Below are positions 25,441 through 34,761 of a stretch of DNA of 64,000 bases, one piece after another. Origin of the DNA: Lachnospiraceae bacterium (GTDB taxonomy: Bacteria; Bacillota; Clostridia; Lachnospirales; Lachnospiraceae); assembly GCA_910575155.1 (NCBI GenBank), contig CAJTDX010000007.1:1-64000 (forward strand), read 5' to 3'. The notes beneath the pieces are model-generated. The model saw only the letters and a list, made by a program, of their open reading frames with translations. It ran no database searches and had not been told where the DNA came from. The translations under genes were made by a program, and so were the position numbers. Numbering within the stretch: position 1 is the first letter of the stretch; each line of letters starts with the position of its first letter.

Positions 25441-26243
25441 TATTCTTCACCTCCGCCTTGTTCCAGCATACCCTCACGCATCTTCGGTGACAGGAAGGAT
25501 TTCAGTTTTTCTTCTATAACACGCGGATTTTCTCCCGCCTGAATAGACAAAAGACCTTCCACAGTTACTTCCTTAATCATGACTTCCGTATCATTATTCA
25601 CTTTCAGCTTCGCCGCAGTAGGGGTACAAAGCCAGTTAGCAATAATAGAACCGTACAAAGTAGTAATCAGCGCTATCGCCATACTGGGACCCACTGTTGA
25701 GGGATCATCCATCAGCTTCAGCATGTTGATAAGACCAATCAGGGTACCAATCATACCCCAAGCAGGACCCAGAGCTGCCCATTTCTCCCAAAATCCTATG
25801 GTAGTTCTGTGACGGGATTCCACACACATCAAATCCGCTTCCATAATACCTCTTACAAGCTCCGGATCTGTACCGTCGACTACCAGCATGATTCCTTTCT
25901 TCAAAAACTCATCTTCAATTCCATTTGCCGCTTCCTCCAAAGCAAGAAGCCCTTCCTTTCTCGCTATGTTGGATAAATCAATAATGTGCTTGATTACCTC
26001 TCCGACATCTGCTTTAGGAGTTTTAAACACCAGTGTAAAGCTCTTTAACCCGTTCAGGAAATCTGACATGGTATGGGAAGCAAGAACACCCGCCAGAGAA
26101 CCTCCGATTGTAATATACACAGAGTTCATATCCAAAAAGTTCCCTAATGCCGCCACTCCCTGGTCACCACTGATAATACCAAATATCATCAATCCAAAAC
26201 CAAGTATAATTCCAAGTAAAGACGCTAAATCCAATTTTTCCAC
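25440..26243 (-). CDS. motA: Flagellar stator protein MotA
   Basis: A 267-residue ion-channel subunit with four membrane segments. The conserved cytoplasmic loop includes EEAANGIEDEFLKKGIM and ESRHRTTIGFWEKW, and segments 3-4 include WGMIGTLIGLINMLK and ALITTLYGSIIANWL. It starts with GTG at 26243 and is coupled to motB. Confidence 0.96.
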   Translation of the reverse strand: MEKLDLASLLGIILGFGLMIFGIISGDQGVAALGNFLDMNSVYITIGGSLAGVLASHTMSDFLNGLKSFTLVFKTPKADVGEVIKHIIDLSNIARKEGLLALEEAANGIEDEFLKKGIMLVVDGTDPELVRGIMEADLMCVESRHRTTIGFWEKWAALGPAWGMIGTLIGLINMLKLMDDPSTVGPSMAIALITTLYGSIIANWLCTPTAAKLKVNNDTEVMIKEVTVEGLLSIQAGENPRVIEEKLKSFLSPKMREGMLEQGGGEE

Positions 26244-26280
26244 CTGCCCTTTTCATCCATGAAGTGTATTCTATCCATAT

Positions 26281-26490
26281 TTATTCCTTTTCCAACCAGG
26301 GAAGACCAGTTGTCATGAAATCTCTCTTATACAATATTACTAAATTTTTGACCTCTTGTCTACTTTCTTTTACAATTATTTTCTTCCCTGTTACAAAAGA
26401 AATGACAGTGTCCGGTGTTTCCTCCACTGTTTCAATTAATTCTGCATTAATCAATAGCTTTGTGTCATTTAGTTTTGTGACTTCTATCAT
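26281..26490 (-). CDS. flbD: FlbD family protein
   Basis: A 69-residue protein that matches the short FlbD family of spirochaetes and Firmicutes: MIEVTKLNDTKLLINAELIE, then ETPDTVISFVTGKKIIV. It is found almost always between flgE and motA. The molecular role is not settled; it is likely a small beta-rich accessory protein. AGAGGT is eight bases before the ATG. Confidence 0.9.
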   Translation of the reverse strand: MIEVTKLNDTKLLINAELIETVEETPDTVISFVTGKKIIVKESRQEVKNLVILYKRDFMTTGLPWLEKE

Positions 26491-26620
26491 TGTTGACTAC
26501 CTCTTAGAGATCAGATCTCCCGCTTACATTATTATTGCCTGACATCAAAACTCAGAATCATCCCTGAGCGGTCATCAGGCTCCCCCCGCTTCGTGATCTT
26601 CATGTTATAAATATATCATG

Positions 26621-26653
26621 TCTTGAGGAACCATGAAACACAGTTCCTCAAGA
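26621..26653 (-). other. Perfect hairpin between flgE and flbD
   Basis: TCTTGAGGAAC (26621-26631) pairs perfectly with GTTCCTCAAGA (26643-26653) around an 11-base loop. No U-run follows directly, though an AT-rich stretch comes a few bases later on the minus strand. A second small repeat, CCTGA...TCAGG, lies at about 26563-26579. In this 208-base gap the hairpin could act as a partial terminator or an RNA-stability element that separates hook from stator expression. Confidence 0.5.
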
Positions 26654-26698
26654 TCCATTAATTATATTACAAGATTATATCAGCGCTCCCATTACTGA

Positions 26699-28321
26699 TT
26701 AACGTTTCAGATTAACCAGCTCTTCCAACAGACTGTCAGAAGTTGTAATAATTCTGGAATTTGCCTGGAAACCTCTCTGCGTTGTAATCATTTCTGTAAA
26801 TTCATTCGCCAGGTCTACATTGGACATTTCCAGAACACCGCTGGACATTTTACCGCCGTCTGCAGTGATATCCTGACCGATACCATCAAACTCACCGGAG
26901 TTCAATGTCTGCTGATAACAGTTCTCTCCCAATTTCTCAAGACCCGCCGGATTCGCAAATGTTGTTACTGCGATCTGTCCCAAAAGCTTCTTTGTACCAT
27001 TATCATAACTTCCGTAGATCTCTCCATTTTCCTGTACTTCCAAACCAGTCATTCTGCCCAGACGTCTTCCAAGACCGTTAAATCCCTCAACATCGCCCTT
27101 ATCTACGCTAAGCGTACACTTTTTGCCATTATCATAACATCCGGCAGTGGAAAAATCAACATTAATATTTCTGAATTCTCCTCCTAAAGCCGACATTTTC
27201 AGCAATACGGATTCCGACCCCTGCTGTCCAATCCACTGGAAGATTCCGGCATTTGGTTCGTCTTCCTTAAAATCCAACTGATATCCGGTCACAGTTTCTG
27301 TAAAACTGTAAACCGCAGAATCTCCATTTTGAGTAATATTAGCAGAAGGGAATGTAAAATTCTGCGCCTGATTGTCAGAAATTCCAAACATAGTCGTAAC
27401 ATTATATTCAAATGTACTTCCATTCTCGGTAGCTGTAAATTTCTTATTGGCGTCGTCATATGTCAGCTGACGCCCTTCAGAGTCACGGAAAGTTGTTCCA
27501 TCATAGGTAAATCCTCCCGCCAGGTTATAAGAACGCTGTACGGTAGTTGCCTCTCCAAATATATTACTCAAAGTATTATTCGGATCTGCCGCAAGATAAT
27601 CCTGAAGAATTGAATGATTATTGGAATCCAGAATATCAGACAACTCCACGGTATAGGTCAGCGTATCCACATTTGCTGTTTTTACTGCAAATTTTGCTGA
27701 ATAGCTATAACCAAGCGCATCATAAAAATTAAGGCTCATAATATAGCCGCCATCACTATTCAACTGGACGTTATTCTTATCCAGAATACCTGAACAGGTT
27801 GCTTCTGTGGTCGCTTCCGGCGCAGATGTCAGGTTTGCTTCCTGCATAATACGCAGCGGAGAAACGGTATCTTTACGAATTGTATTTGTATTGGGATCCA
27901 CCTGCCAGCCCATAACGTTATAACCATTGGCTTTGGTAGTCAAAGTTCCGGAACCATCAATGTAAAAAGCTCCTGCCTTAGTAAAAAGATTCTCAGATCC
28001 GTTGTTAACAATAAAAAAACTGTCTCCGGTAATTCTCAAATCCCATCCGTCTCCGGTGGTCTGTGTAGAACCTGGTGAGGTAATATTTACCGATGTAGAA
28101 CCAGTAGTAACACCAAGACCAATCTGTTTCGCGTTCACACCACCTTTATTGGCTGTTGCACCAGATGCATTTGAAATATTCTGATACATGATATCACTGA
28201 ATGTTGTACTGGATGATTTAAATGCTACTGTATTAACGTTGGCAATATTATTACCAATTACATCCATCTTTGTCTGGTGTGTCTTTAATCCTGATACACC
28301 AGAATACAATGCTCTCATCAT
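26699..28321 (-). CDS. flgE: Flagellar hook protein FlgE
   Basis: A 540-residue hook subunit. The N-terminal rod-domain MRALYSGVSGLKTHQTKMD and NNIANVNTVAFK and the C-terminal NVDLANEFTEMITTQRGFQANSRI are diagnostic. The middle D1/D2 part is variable. I chose ATG 28321, with AGGAGG ten bases upstream, as the ribosome binding site lies inside the longer frame that starts at 28372. Confidence 0.95.
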   Translation of the reverse strand: MMRALYSGVSGLKTHQTKMDVIGNNIANVNTVAFKSSSTTFSDIMYQNISNASGATANKGGVNAKQIGLGVTTGSTSVNITSPGSTQTTGDGWDLRITGDSFFIVNNGSENLFTKAGAFYIDGSGTLTTKANGYNVMGWQVDPNTNTIRKDTVSPLRIMQEANLTSAPEATTEATCSGILDKNNVQLNSDGGYIMSLNFYDALGYSYSAKFAVKTANVDTLTYTVELSDILDSNNHSILQDYLAADPNNTLSNIFGEATTVQRSYNLAGGFTYDGTTFRDSEGRQLTYDDANKKFTATENGSTFEYNVTTMFGISDNQAQNFTFPSANITQNGDSAVYSFTETVTGYQLDFKEDEPNAGIFQWIGQQGSESVLLKMSALGGEFRNINVDFSTAGCYDNGKKCTLSVDKGDVEGFNGLGRRLGRMTGLEVQENGEIYGSYDNGTKKLLGQIAVTTFANPAGLEKLGENCYQQTLNSGEFDGIGQDITADGGKMSSGVLEMSNVDLANEFTEMITTQRGFQANSRIITTSDSLLEELVNLKR

Positions 28322-28402
28322 AATGAATTGACCTCCTGATTTTTCTGCCGTATGATCTTTTCTGTCATTCAAAGATCTTCCGCCTCCTATTTATAGGTCC
28401 AG

Positions 28403-28801
28403 CTATATTATTACGGCTCCATCTATGTTTGTGTATACGTTTTCTTCCGATTCCGTCTGATCCATTGCTGTCACCACCGTCTTATTGGGCACATTCACAA
28501 TGAAAGAATAAGAATCTACAATAACTAGGGATTCTTTCATTCCCTTTTGCTCTGCCTTTTCTGCACCTGTCTTCAGCCGTTCCTTCTGTTCACAGGAAAG
28601 TTCAATATTCCTGCTCTGCAGACGCATAGAGGCATGTTTAGAAAATTTTAATGCAGAATTTTCATCTACAGACTGCCTGCGTCTTAAAATATCCTCAAAA
28701 GACAGCTCTGACACGGATGACGCAGAATCTGTACTTCCATGTTTCAGATACTGGTCTGTAATCTGTTCAATAGAAGAGAATTGATTTGAAATTTTATTCA
28801 T
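28403..28801 (-). CDS. Flagellar operon protein (TIGR02530 family)
   Basis: A 132-residue protein. The end VIVDSYSFIVNVPNKTVVTAMDQ and the SFEDILRRRQ...LKFSKHASMRLQSRNIELS pattern match the small protein that lies between flgD and flgE in Firmicutes. It has no assigned biochemical role, though some relatives are thought to be involved in hook assembly. GGAGAG is five bases before the ATG at 28801. Confidence 0.85.
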   Translation of the reverse strand: MNKISNQFSSIEQITDQYLKHGSTDSASSVSELSFEDILRRRQSVDENSALKFSKHASMRLQSRNIELSCEQKERLKTGAEKAEQKGMKESLVIVDSYSFIVNVPNKTVVTAMDQTESEENVYTNIDGAVII

Positions 28802-28840
28802 ATGCTCTCTCCATTCTATAAGCATCCCTGCCTATTCCTG

Positions 28841-29566
28841 CTATTCTTTCGGAGTTTCCTCCGTCTTGTCACCGCCTTCTCCTGAATCGTCTTTATCGTC
28901 TTCAACCTCATCGTCTGTAGTCTGATCCAGTTTCTTCATCTCAGCAAGCAGCTCCTGCAGTTTCTTCACAGATGATGGATAATATTTCTCAATAATCTGC
29001 TGCTGGTAAGTGGTAAGACTGTTATACGCCTTTCTTACGATTTCCAGATCGTCTTTATCCTTCAAGGTCAGTTTATTAACATCAGGCAGTTCATCCATAA
29101 CTTTCTTGAAATCATCTGCAATCGAAATTGCATCCAGATACTCATCGTCAATCACTCTGTCCAAATCATCCAGAGAATAAAGATTATCATCAATAGAAAG
29201 ATAAAGTTTTCCTCTCTCTTTTACGATATAGTCAACTCTTCCCTGTACAACATTGGACGCGCCTGTAGTGCTTGTGACTTTCATAATTACCGTCTTGCCT
29301 ATTAAATTTGCCGCCTGCTGCGACTCCATAGAAGCATTAAGGTTCTGCATCTCCTCCAGAGATGAGAAAGTAGCGAGCTGTGAAATATATTCTGTATTTG
29401 AAGTTGGCTCCAAAGGATCCTGGTATTTCATCTGCGCCACCAAAAGCTGAAGAAACGCTTCCTTATCCAGCGCGCTGTTGCTTGATTTTGTCGCTTGTGA
29501 CAGAGAATCGGCCGAAGCTGTCTCATTCACAACCTTACCATCTTTTACCGGTATAATAATACTCAT
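28841..29566 (-). CDS. flgD: Flagellar hook-capping protein FlgD with unusual C-terminal helical module
   Basis: A 241-residue protein. Residues 30-90 are the conserved FlgD core (KEAFLQLLVAQMKYQDPLEP, then NTEYISQLATFSSLEEM). Residues 90-140 look like the tudor-like part. The usual FnIII-like insert is not visible. Residues 150-212 match a helical pattern common in repeats of large clostridial surface proteins (DELPDVNKLTLKDKDDLE, then RKAYNSLTTYQQQIIEKY), followed by an acidic tail (213-241). FlgD caps the growing hook. I chose ATG 29566, with AAGGAG seven bases upstream. It lies between fliK and the TIGR02530 gene. Confidence 0.88.
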   Translation of the reverse strand: MSIIIPVKDGKVVNETASADSLSQATKSSNSALDKEAFLQLLVAQMKYQDPLEPTSNTEYISQLATFSSLEEMQNLNASMESQQAANLIGKTVIMKVTSTTGASNVVQGRVDYIVKERGKLYLSIDDNLYSLDDLDRVIDDEYLDAISIADDFKKVMDELPDVNKLTLKDKDDLEIVRKAYNSLTTYQQQIIEKYYPSSVKKLQELLAEMKKLDQTTDDEVEDDKDDSGEGGDKTEETPKE

Positions 29567-29603
29567 ATCTTCTCTCCTTTCCAAATTATTTATAAAACTG
29601 TCA

Positions 29604-31106
29604 TTAAATCGTTACATCCATACTATTGCCCTGCTCTGACATTATTTTCGCAGCAAGACTCTCTTCCTCTGTCATTAAACCTTCCAGCTCATCCAGGCTG
29701 TTAAGATTCAGATTTCTTTTTCTGGATTTCTGTGAATCTTCCTGCTGTTCCTGGGCGCTGCCGCGCTGATTCTCTTCCAGATTACGTTCAAATTCATGGC
29801 TTGCAACCGTCACTTCAACGGCCTCCACCTTCATGCCCTGCTGCTCCATATTATCCTTAAGCATCACAAGCTGGCTCTCCAAGGCTTCTTTTACCGCTTC
29901 ATTTTGCGCGGCAAGCTGAGCCGTAATAACGCCTTCTCTGGAAATCACCTGCAGATACACCTTCCCAAGATTTGCCGGATTAAGCTGCATCTCAATAGAA
30001 GATTCTGCCTGCCCCACAATTACTCTGGTCATCTGGCTGACCTGCCTTAAAATATCGTCCACATTAACCCTGGTCTGCACAACTGTCTGCGTAACCTCCA
30101 CAGACTGTCCCTGATTTACCGTATGGGTTGTAGTCTGATACGTAACATGCGTCTGATTCTGCTCTGTTTTACCAGTCCCCTTCGTATCCTGTGTCAGCTT
30201 AGAATAAGATTCCTCCTCTGTGCCGTCTGATTCTGCATTATTTTCTTCTGAAGTCTGCTCTTCTCCCGCATTCTGAATACTGATCTCCGTTGGCTGCTCT
30301 TCCTTCGGTAAATCAGCAGCCTCCTGCGGCGCTTCTTTATGTACTACCGTCTCATTTACCGCATCTGAAACAGTACCCTGCATGGCTTCGTCCGGTTTTT
30401 GTTCCTGCGGAACATTTCCTTCCAGCACAGCATCTGTCTGTTCTGGCGTCGCATTTACAGTTTCATCTGTTATGATTTCTGACGGACGTTCCAGCAGCAT
30501 ATTCTCTAACTGAGGCAACATCTGCTTCATCTCCTGCGGCGTCAGATTAAGCTGCTGAACAAGTTCCTGGGATAATTCGCTGATCTGTCCCAACAACTGC
30601 TGAAAATCTTCATTTAACAGCAAGCCCCCGATATCTTCACTGCCAGTGAGATTCATTACAAGACCTGCCAGTTTGGACGGATCCATCAAATCCAGAACGG
30701 TAAGTCCCAATGTTTCCATCTGCTGTGTAAGTTCTTCCTGAGAAATTCCCAGTTTTTCAGCTACTGCTTCCTTTACCTGACTTTCAAACTCTTTCAGCTT
30801 CTCAACTGCATCTTCCGGCATCTTGCTCTGTGTGTCTGAATTTTCACCGCGGGAAATAGCATTTTCCCGATAACTGTTTTTTACAGTCTCTTTTTCATAA
30901 GCAGTCTGCTTTACTGTATCCGGTTTTACAGAGGAATCCGCTGCCTTGCCGGAAAACAAATCTGACTGCCCGCCGCCTGTCGACGCTGCATAATTATTTA
31001 AGAACGCTCCAAAGGCCATTTCCTGTTCCATGGACTGTTTTTGTGTCTGTAAAAACTCAGGGCTGCCCAGCATGGATGCAACCTGTGCTATTTTACTGGT
31101 CATCAT
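29604..31106 (-). CDS. fliK: Flagellar hook-length control protein FliK
   Basis: A 500-residue protein. The long N-terminal half is Gln/Glu-rich and of low complexity, as usual for this ruler protein. The C-terminal Flg_hook domain (about 375-450) has SSIEMQLNPANLGKVYLQV and ALESQLVMLKDNMEQQGMKVEAVEV. It measures hook length and acts on FlhB to switch export. GGAGG is eight bases before ATGATG. Confidence 0.92.
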   Translation of the reverse strand: MMTSKIAQVASMLGSPEFLQTQKQSMEQEMAFGAFLNNYAASTGGGQSDLFSGKAADSSVKPDTVKQTAYEKETVKNSYRENAISRGENSDTQSKMPEDAVEKLKEFESQVKEAVAEKLGISQEELTQQMETLGLTVLDLMDPSKLAGLVMNLTGSEDIGGLLLNEDFQQLLGQISELSQELVQQLNLTPQEMKQMLPQLENMLLERPSEIITDETVNATPEQTDAVLEGNVPQEQKPDEAMQGTVSDAVNETVVHKEAPQEAADLPKEEQPTEISIQNAGEEQTSEENNAESDGTEEESYSKLTQDTKGTGKTEQNQTHVTYQTTTHTVNQGQSVEVTQTVVQTRVNVDDILRQVSQMTRVIVGQAESSIEMQLNPANLGKVYLQVISREGVITAQLAAQNEAVKEALESQLVMLKDNMEQQGMKVEAVEVTVASHEFERNLEENQRGSAQEQQEDSQKSRKRNLNLNSLDELEGLMTEEESLAAKIMSEQGNSMDVTI

Positions 31107-31266
31107 CTTCTCTCCTCCTTTCTCTTCTATAATTGTTATTTGTCCAGACTTTAAAACCCGTTTGCGGCTGCTGGACTATATCATAAAATCCCTGTAAGGA
31201 TCTTACAACCGTTATATAATAATTCAACTTTAAGAACCTGGTATTCATCTTCAATGTATGCGTGAA

Positions 31267-32103
31267 TTATGGTTCCATAATCTTAGTCAGCCTTGCGGCA
31301 ACCTGTGAATCCATGGCATCCAGAATTTTAGCTCTTGCGTCTGTTTCCATATTCTGTAATATTTTTGCTACCAATTTCAAATCATCTGTCATTTGCTCCA
31401 TCAGTGCGGCCGCCTGCTTGGGCTTCATAGACGCATACGTATTGACATACTCCTTAATCTGCTCATCGCCCTGCTGCTGCTGAATCACCTGTTTATATAA
31501 TACCTCCGCATTTGCAGGGTCAATGCTCTCATAATATGCCTTATATTCTGATATATCAGGTGCATTCTCATTGAAAACAACCTCTTTATAGAATTCATTT
31601 TTCTGTTCTTCAAAAGCCGCCTGCTGATTTTCAAATTCCTTCAGTCTCTCTACTTCAGCCTGAAGCTGCGCTACATTATCTGAACTTCCCTCGGACTTCG
31701 ACTGTGCATTCGATAATTCCATTTCCAGCTCTTTAATGCGCTCAATCGCTTCACTCAGGGTAGTATAAGGATACTGGGCGTCCACAGTGGGCTCCTCTTT
31801 GGCGCTTTCCGGCAAAATTTTATTAATATATGGTACATCTTTTAAAATAGGCTGCAATACAGTCGAACCAAATCCTCCAATATCCATCTTGATTACCAGC
31901 GCAAGAATTGCCAGCCAGATAATAATAAAAATAATGGTTGCAAAAATAACCGCCAGCTTACTTCCGCTTTCTTCTTCCTCTGATAAATCTTCCTGATTCT
32001 CCTTATTCTTCTTTTTTTCTTCCTTTTTTCGGGCCTTCTCCGCTTTCTTCTGAGCCTTTTTATCTAACGCTCCCGCTTCTTCCTCTAACATAGGGTCTGC
32101 CAT
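31267..32103 (-). CDS. MgtE-N domain flagellar protein (MotE-like chaperone)
   Basis: A 278-residue protein. The N-terminal 35 residues are highly charged (Lys/Glu runs). One membrane segment lies at about 50-75, followed by a coiled coil (about 110-170). The C-terminal 60 residues are an MgtE-N/FliG-like domain (YASMKPKQAAALMEQMTDD, then KILDAMDSQVAARLTKIME). In Rhizobia and Firmicutes similar proteins (MotE, YlxF) lie next to fliK and fliJ; MotE stabilises MotC. Here the role is inferred from place and domain. The start could also be GTG 32112. Confidence 0.82.
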   Translation of the reverse strand: MADPMLEEEAGALDKKAQKKAEKARKKEEKKKNKENQEDLSEEEESGSKLAVIFATIIFIIIWLAILALVIKMDIGGFGSTVLQPILKDVPYINKILPESAKEEPTVDAQYPYTTLSEAIERIKELEMELSNAQSKSEGSSDNVAQLQAEVERLKEFENQQAAFEEQKNEFYKEVVFNENAPDISEYKAYYESIDPANAEVLYKQVIQQQQGDEQIKEYVNTYASMKPKQAAALMEQMTDDLKLVAKILQNMETDARAKILDAMDSQVAARLTKIMEP

Positions 32104-32115
32104 ATCTTCCACCGC

Positions 32116-32565
32116 CTATCCTTCTATTGCATGATTGTGGGTGAAACTTACCAGCTCATCCACAGCCTTGCTCTCTTCCTTTTCCAGTTCTTTCTTAAAC
32201 TCCTCAAAAGCTTTATCTTTCAAAATCTCATGAGTTTTACGTTCCGTCATAATCTCCTGCAAATATTTTCTGGCGCTCTCCAGATTCCGCTCTGCCACAT
32301 GAACCACCAGCGTCTGGTTACGTATCTGCCCTTTCATGTTCTCTATGGCCGTACGGTTTAACTTAATCTCCTGAAAATCCAGCCGGTCTTCCATCAGCTT
32401 TCTTGCCCGGAGTTCATAACCTTTTTTCCTCTGCCGCAGTCCTTCCAGCTTCTCTTCTTCTTTTCTGAGATTTGCCGCAGCGATAGAGAAGGAAGTCTTG
32501 GCCTGGGTTTCCAGCTTATATTTAATATCCAGGATATTCTGCATCTTATATGTAAACTTTGCCAT
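32116..32565 (-). CDS. fliJ: Flagellar export chaperone/stalk FliJ
   Basis: A 149-residue, fully helical coiled-coil protein with a typical N-terminus (MAKFTYKMQNILDIKYKLE). It links the FliI ATPase ring to FlhA like the stalk of an F1 ATPase. It lies about 50 bases after fliI. GAGGT is close before the ATG at 32565. Confidence 0.9.
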   Translation of the reverse strand: MAKFTYKMQNILDIKYKLETQAKTSFSIAAANLRKEEEKLEGLRQRKKGYELRARKLMEDRLDFQEIKLNRTAIENMKGQIRNQTLVVHVAERNLESARKYLQEIMTERKTHEILKDKAFEEFKKELEKEESKAVDELVSFTHNHAIEG

Positions 32566-32618
32566 AAGTACCTCTATTCTATATATGCAGATTTTCAATT
32601 TATTTTACGGAACCTCAG

Positions 32619-33923
32619 TTAAAAAATCTGTTCCATCATGTCTAATATTTCTTCAAAAGAAAATTTATCATGCGTTTCCTGCAGTAAAAACCTGTTTACT
32701 TCCTCTATTTTTTCAATGGCATAATCAATATTTTTGTTAGAGCCGCTTTTATACGCTCCAATATTAATTAAATCTTCTGCCTCCTGATATGTGGCAAGTA
32801 CGTTTTTCAATTTTCCTGCCGCTTCCTTGTGTTCTGTTCCGGCAATAGAACTCATAACACGGGAAATACTCTGTAAAACATCAATTGCAGGGTAATGATT
32901 TTTATGCGCCAGCTTCCTGTCCAGCATAATATGTCCATCCAGAATACTTCTTGCTGTATCGGTAATTGGCTCATTAAAATCGTCTCCGTCTACCAGAACG
33001 GTATATAAACCTGTAATAGAACCTTTATCTGAATTACCGGCGCGTTCCAGAAGCTTTGGCATTTCGGAATATACGCTGGGCGGATAACCTCTTGTTACCG
33101 GCGGTTCACCGGAAGCCAGTCCAATTTCCCTCTGCGCCATGGAAAAACGTGTCAGAGAATCCATCATCAAAAGTACGTCTTTGCCCTGGTCACGGAAATA
33201 CTCCGCAATAGCCGTCGCCGTCTTGGCAGCATTTCGCCGAAGCAGAGCCGGACGGTCAGAAGTTGCAACTACCACTACAGAACGCCGCATACCTTCTTCT
33301 CCCATATCCCTTTCAATAAACTCTCTGACCTCCCTGCCGCGTTCACCAATAAGCGCAATTACATTAATATCTGCTCTGGTATTTCTGGCAAACATACCCA
33401 ACAGCGTACTCTTTCCCACGCCGGAGCCTGCAAAGATTCCTATTCTCTGCCCTTTTCCTACCGTGATCAGTCCGTCCACTGCTTTTACGCCCAGCGGAAG
33501 CACTTCGTCAATGATCTCCCGCGCCATAGGGTCCGGCGGAGCGGCATCAACAGGATACTCCTCCCTCAATGTCAGGGCTTCCACATCCGTAGGTCTGCCC
33601 ATACCATCAAGGGTATGTCCCAGCATCTCGCTTCCCACGCACACAGATAAAGGATGCCCCGTATTTTCTACGATACATCCTACGCCAAGCCCTTCCACAC
33701 TTTCATAAGGCATAAGGAGTAATCTCTTATCCCGAAAACCAACTACTTCTGCCATAATGGAAACATCCTTGTTCTTATCAATGATAATTCGGCACAAGTC
33801 ACTGAGTTTGGCATTTGGTCCCACAGATTCTATCGTAAGTCCTACAATCTTAACTACTTTTCCCATATGTTGATAATAATTCTTATCCGCTAATTGATCA
33901 TATTTATCTAAATGATAGGTCAC
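32619..33923 (-). CDS. fliI: Flagellum-specific ATPase FliI
   Basis: A 434-residue ATPase of the F1-beta family. Walker A is GIFAGSGVGKSTLL (about 162-175), Walker B lies in VLLMMDSLTRF, and QREIGLASGEPPVTRGYPPS is diagnostic. It starts with GTG, with GAGGGA six bases upstream. It energises substrate unloading for flagellar export, controlled by FliH. Eleven bases separate it from fliH. Confidence 0.96.
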   Translation of the reverse strand: MTYHLDKYDQLADKNYYQHMGKVVKIVGLTIESVGPNAKLSDLCRIIIDKNKDVSIMAEVVGFRDKRLLLMPYESVEGLGVGCIVENTGHPLSVCVGSEMLGHTLDGMGRPTDVEALTLREEYPVDAAPPDPMAREIIDEVLPLGVKAVDGLITVGKGQRIGIFAGSGVGKSTLLGMFARNTRADINVIALIGERGREVREFIERDMGEEGMRRSVVVVATSDRPALLRRNAAKTATAIAEYFRDQGKDVLLMMDSLTRFSMAQREIGLASGEPPVTRGYPPSVYSEMPKLLERAGNSDKGSITGLYTVLVDGDDFNEPITDTARSILDGHIMLDRKLAHKNHYPAIDVLQSISRVMSSIAGTEHKEAAGKLKNVLATYQEAEDLINIGAYKSGSNKNIDYAIEKIEEVNRFLLQETHDKFSFEEILDMMEQIF

Positions 33924-33933
33924 ACCATTTCCC

Positions 33934-34761
33934 TCACAAACTTAATGACTTCAATGCCTTCAATAAATTTTCCAACTGAACATCTGTCCCACAGTCAAAT
34001 ACTCCGGAATCAGTCTCGATCATACACTGACGTTCCTGTAAGGAGGCGTCCGCCATAATTTCTATCTGCACCGACGCTCCCACACGTTCTCTGATTTCAT
34101 CTTTATGTTCTTCCACATATCCATAATCCTTCAGGCTCACCCTGATCTGGAACTCCTTGGTTCCTTCAGCGCTTAAAATCACCTTCTGAATCAGATATAG
34201 CAGAATTTCTTTCTTATCATCAAACTGCACATGAAATACTTTTTCAAAAACACCTGCGATTACATCTACCAGATATGGTTCAAGCTCCTGCAGTTTCTGC
34301 TGGTAATCTTCTTCCATCCTTCGATGTTCTTCTTCCAGTTCACTGCTCAGTTTATCCAACCGTTCCTGTGCTCTGGCATTTCCTTCCTGCTGTCCTGCCG
34401 CAAATCCTTCCCGTTTTGCCTGTTCCCGGATGGCTTCCACCTGGTTTCTGGCATCCGCAAGCATAGCTTCCGCCTGATTCCCGGCATCCGCAAGCATAGC
34501 TTCCGCCTCTTCCTGCGCCAGTCTGCGGATTTCTTCCGGTGTAATCTCCGGTTCTTTCGGGACAGCATCAACCACTTCCATCTGCAGTCCCGCTACAAAA
34601 CCATCTTCTGACATTTGCTGGTCCGGATTCTGAATACGTATCATTTCCTCCAGTTCACGCATCCGTTCCGCCACCTTAAGGTTCGAATTAATCACCCTGG
34701 CGCTCTGCCCATTGGAAACCACATATCTCTGCTTATACAAATTAGACAACGATCTCGTCAC
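33934..34761 (-). CDS. fliH: Flagellar export regulator FliH
   Basis: A 275-residue protein. The middle is a long Glu/Gln/Ala-rich helix (about 75-165), and the C-terminal V1/E-like domain has VIAGVFEKVFHV, LLYLIQKVILSAEG and SGVFDCGTDVQLENLLKAL. It inhibits and places FliI. A 33-base tandem duplication (34450-34515) repeats the residues EAMLADA. The start is uncertain: GTG 34761 or TTG 34749, both overlapping or abutting the fliG end. Confidence 0.85.
   Translation of the reverse strand: MTRSLSNLYKQRYVVSNGQSARVINSNLKVAERMRELEEMIRIQNPDQQMSEDGFVAGLQMEVVDAVPKEPEITPEEIRRLAQEEAEAMLADAGNQAEAMLADARNQVEAIREQAKREGFAAGQQEGNARAQERLDKLSSELEEEHRRMEEDYQQKLQELEPYLVDVIAGVFEKVFHVQFDDKKEILLYLIQKVILSAEGTKEFQIRVSLKDYGYVEEHKDEIRERVGASVQIEIMADASLQERQCMIETDSGVFDCGTDVQLENLLKALKSLSL
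34450..34515. repeat. 33-base tandem duplication inside fliH
   Basis: Two head-to-tail copies beginning GGCATCCGCAAGCATAGCTT (34450 and 34483) differ only near their ends. In protein they give EAMLADAGNQA and EAMLADARNQV, an 11-residue heptad-like step that lengthens the FliH coiled coil without a frame change. Confidence 0.85.

Noticed and set aside
31107-31266. SigD-type internal promoter in the fliK/MotE-like gap
   Set aside because: TAAA is present, but the -10 match at 15 bases is too poor (AACGGTTG).
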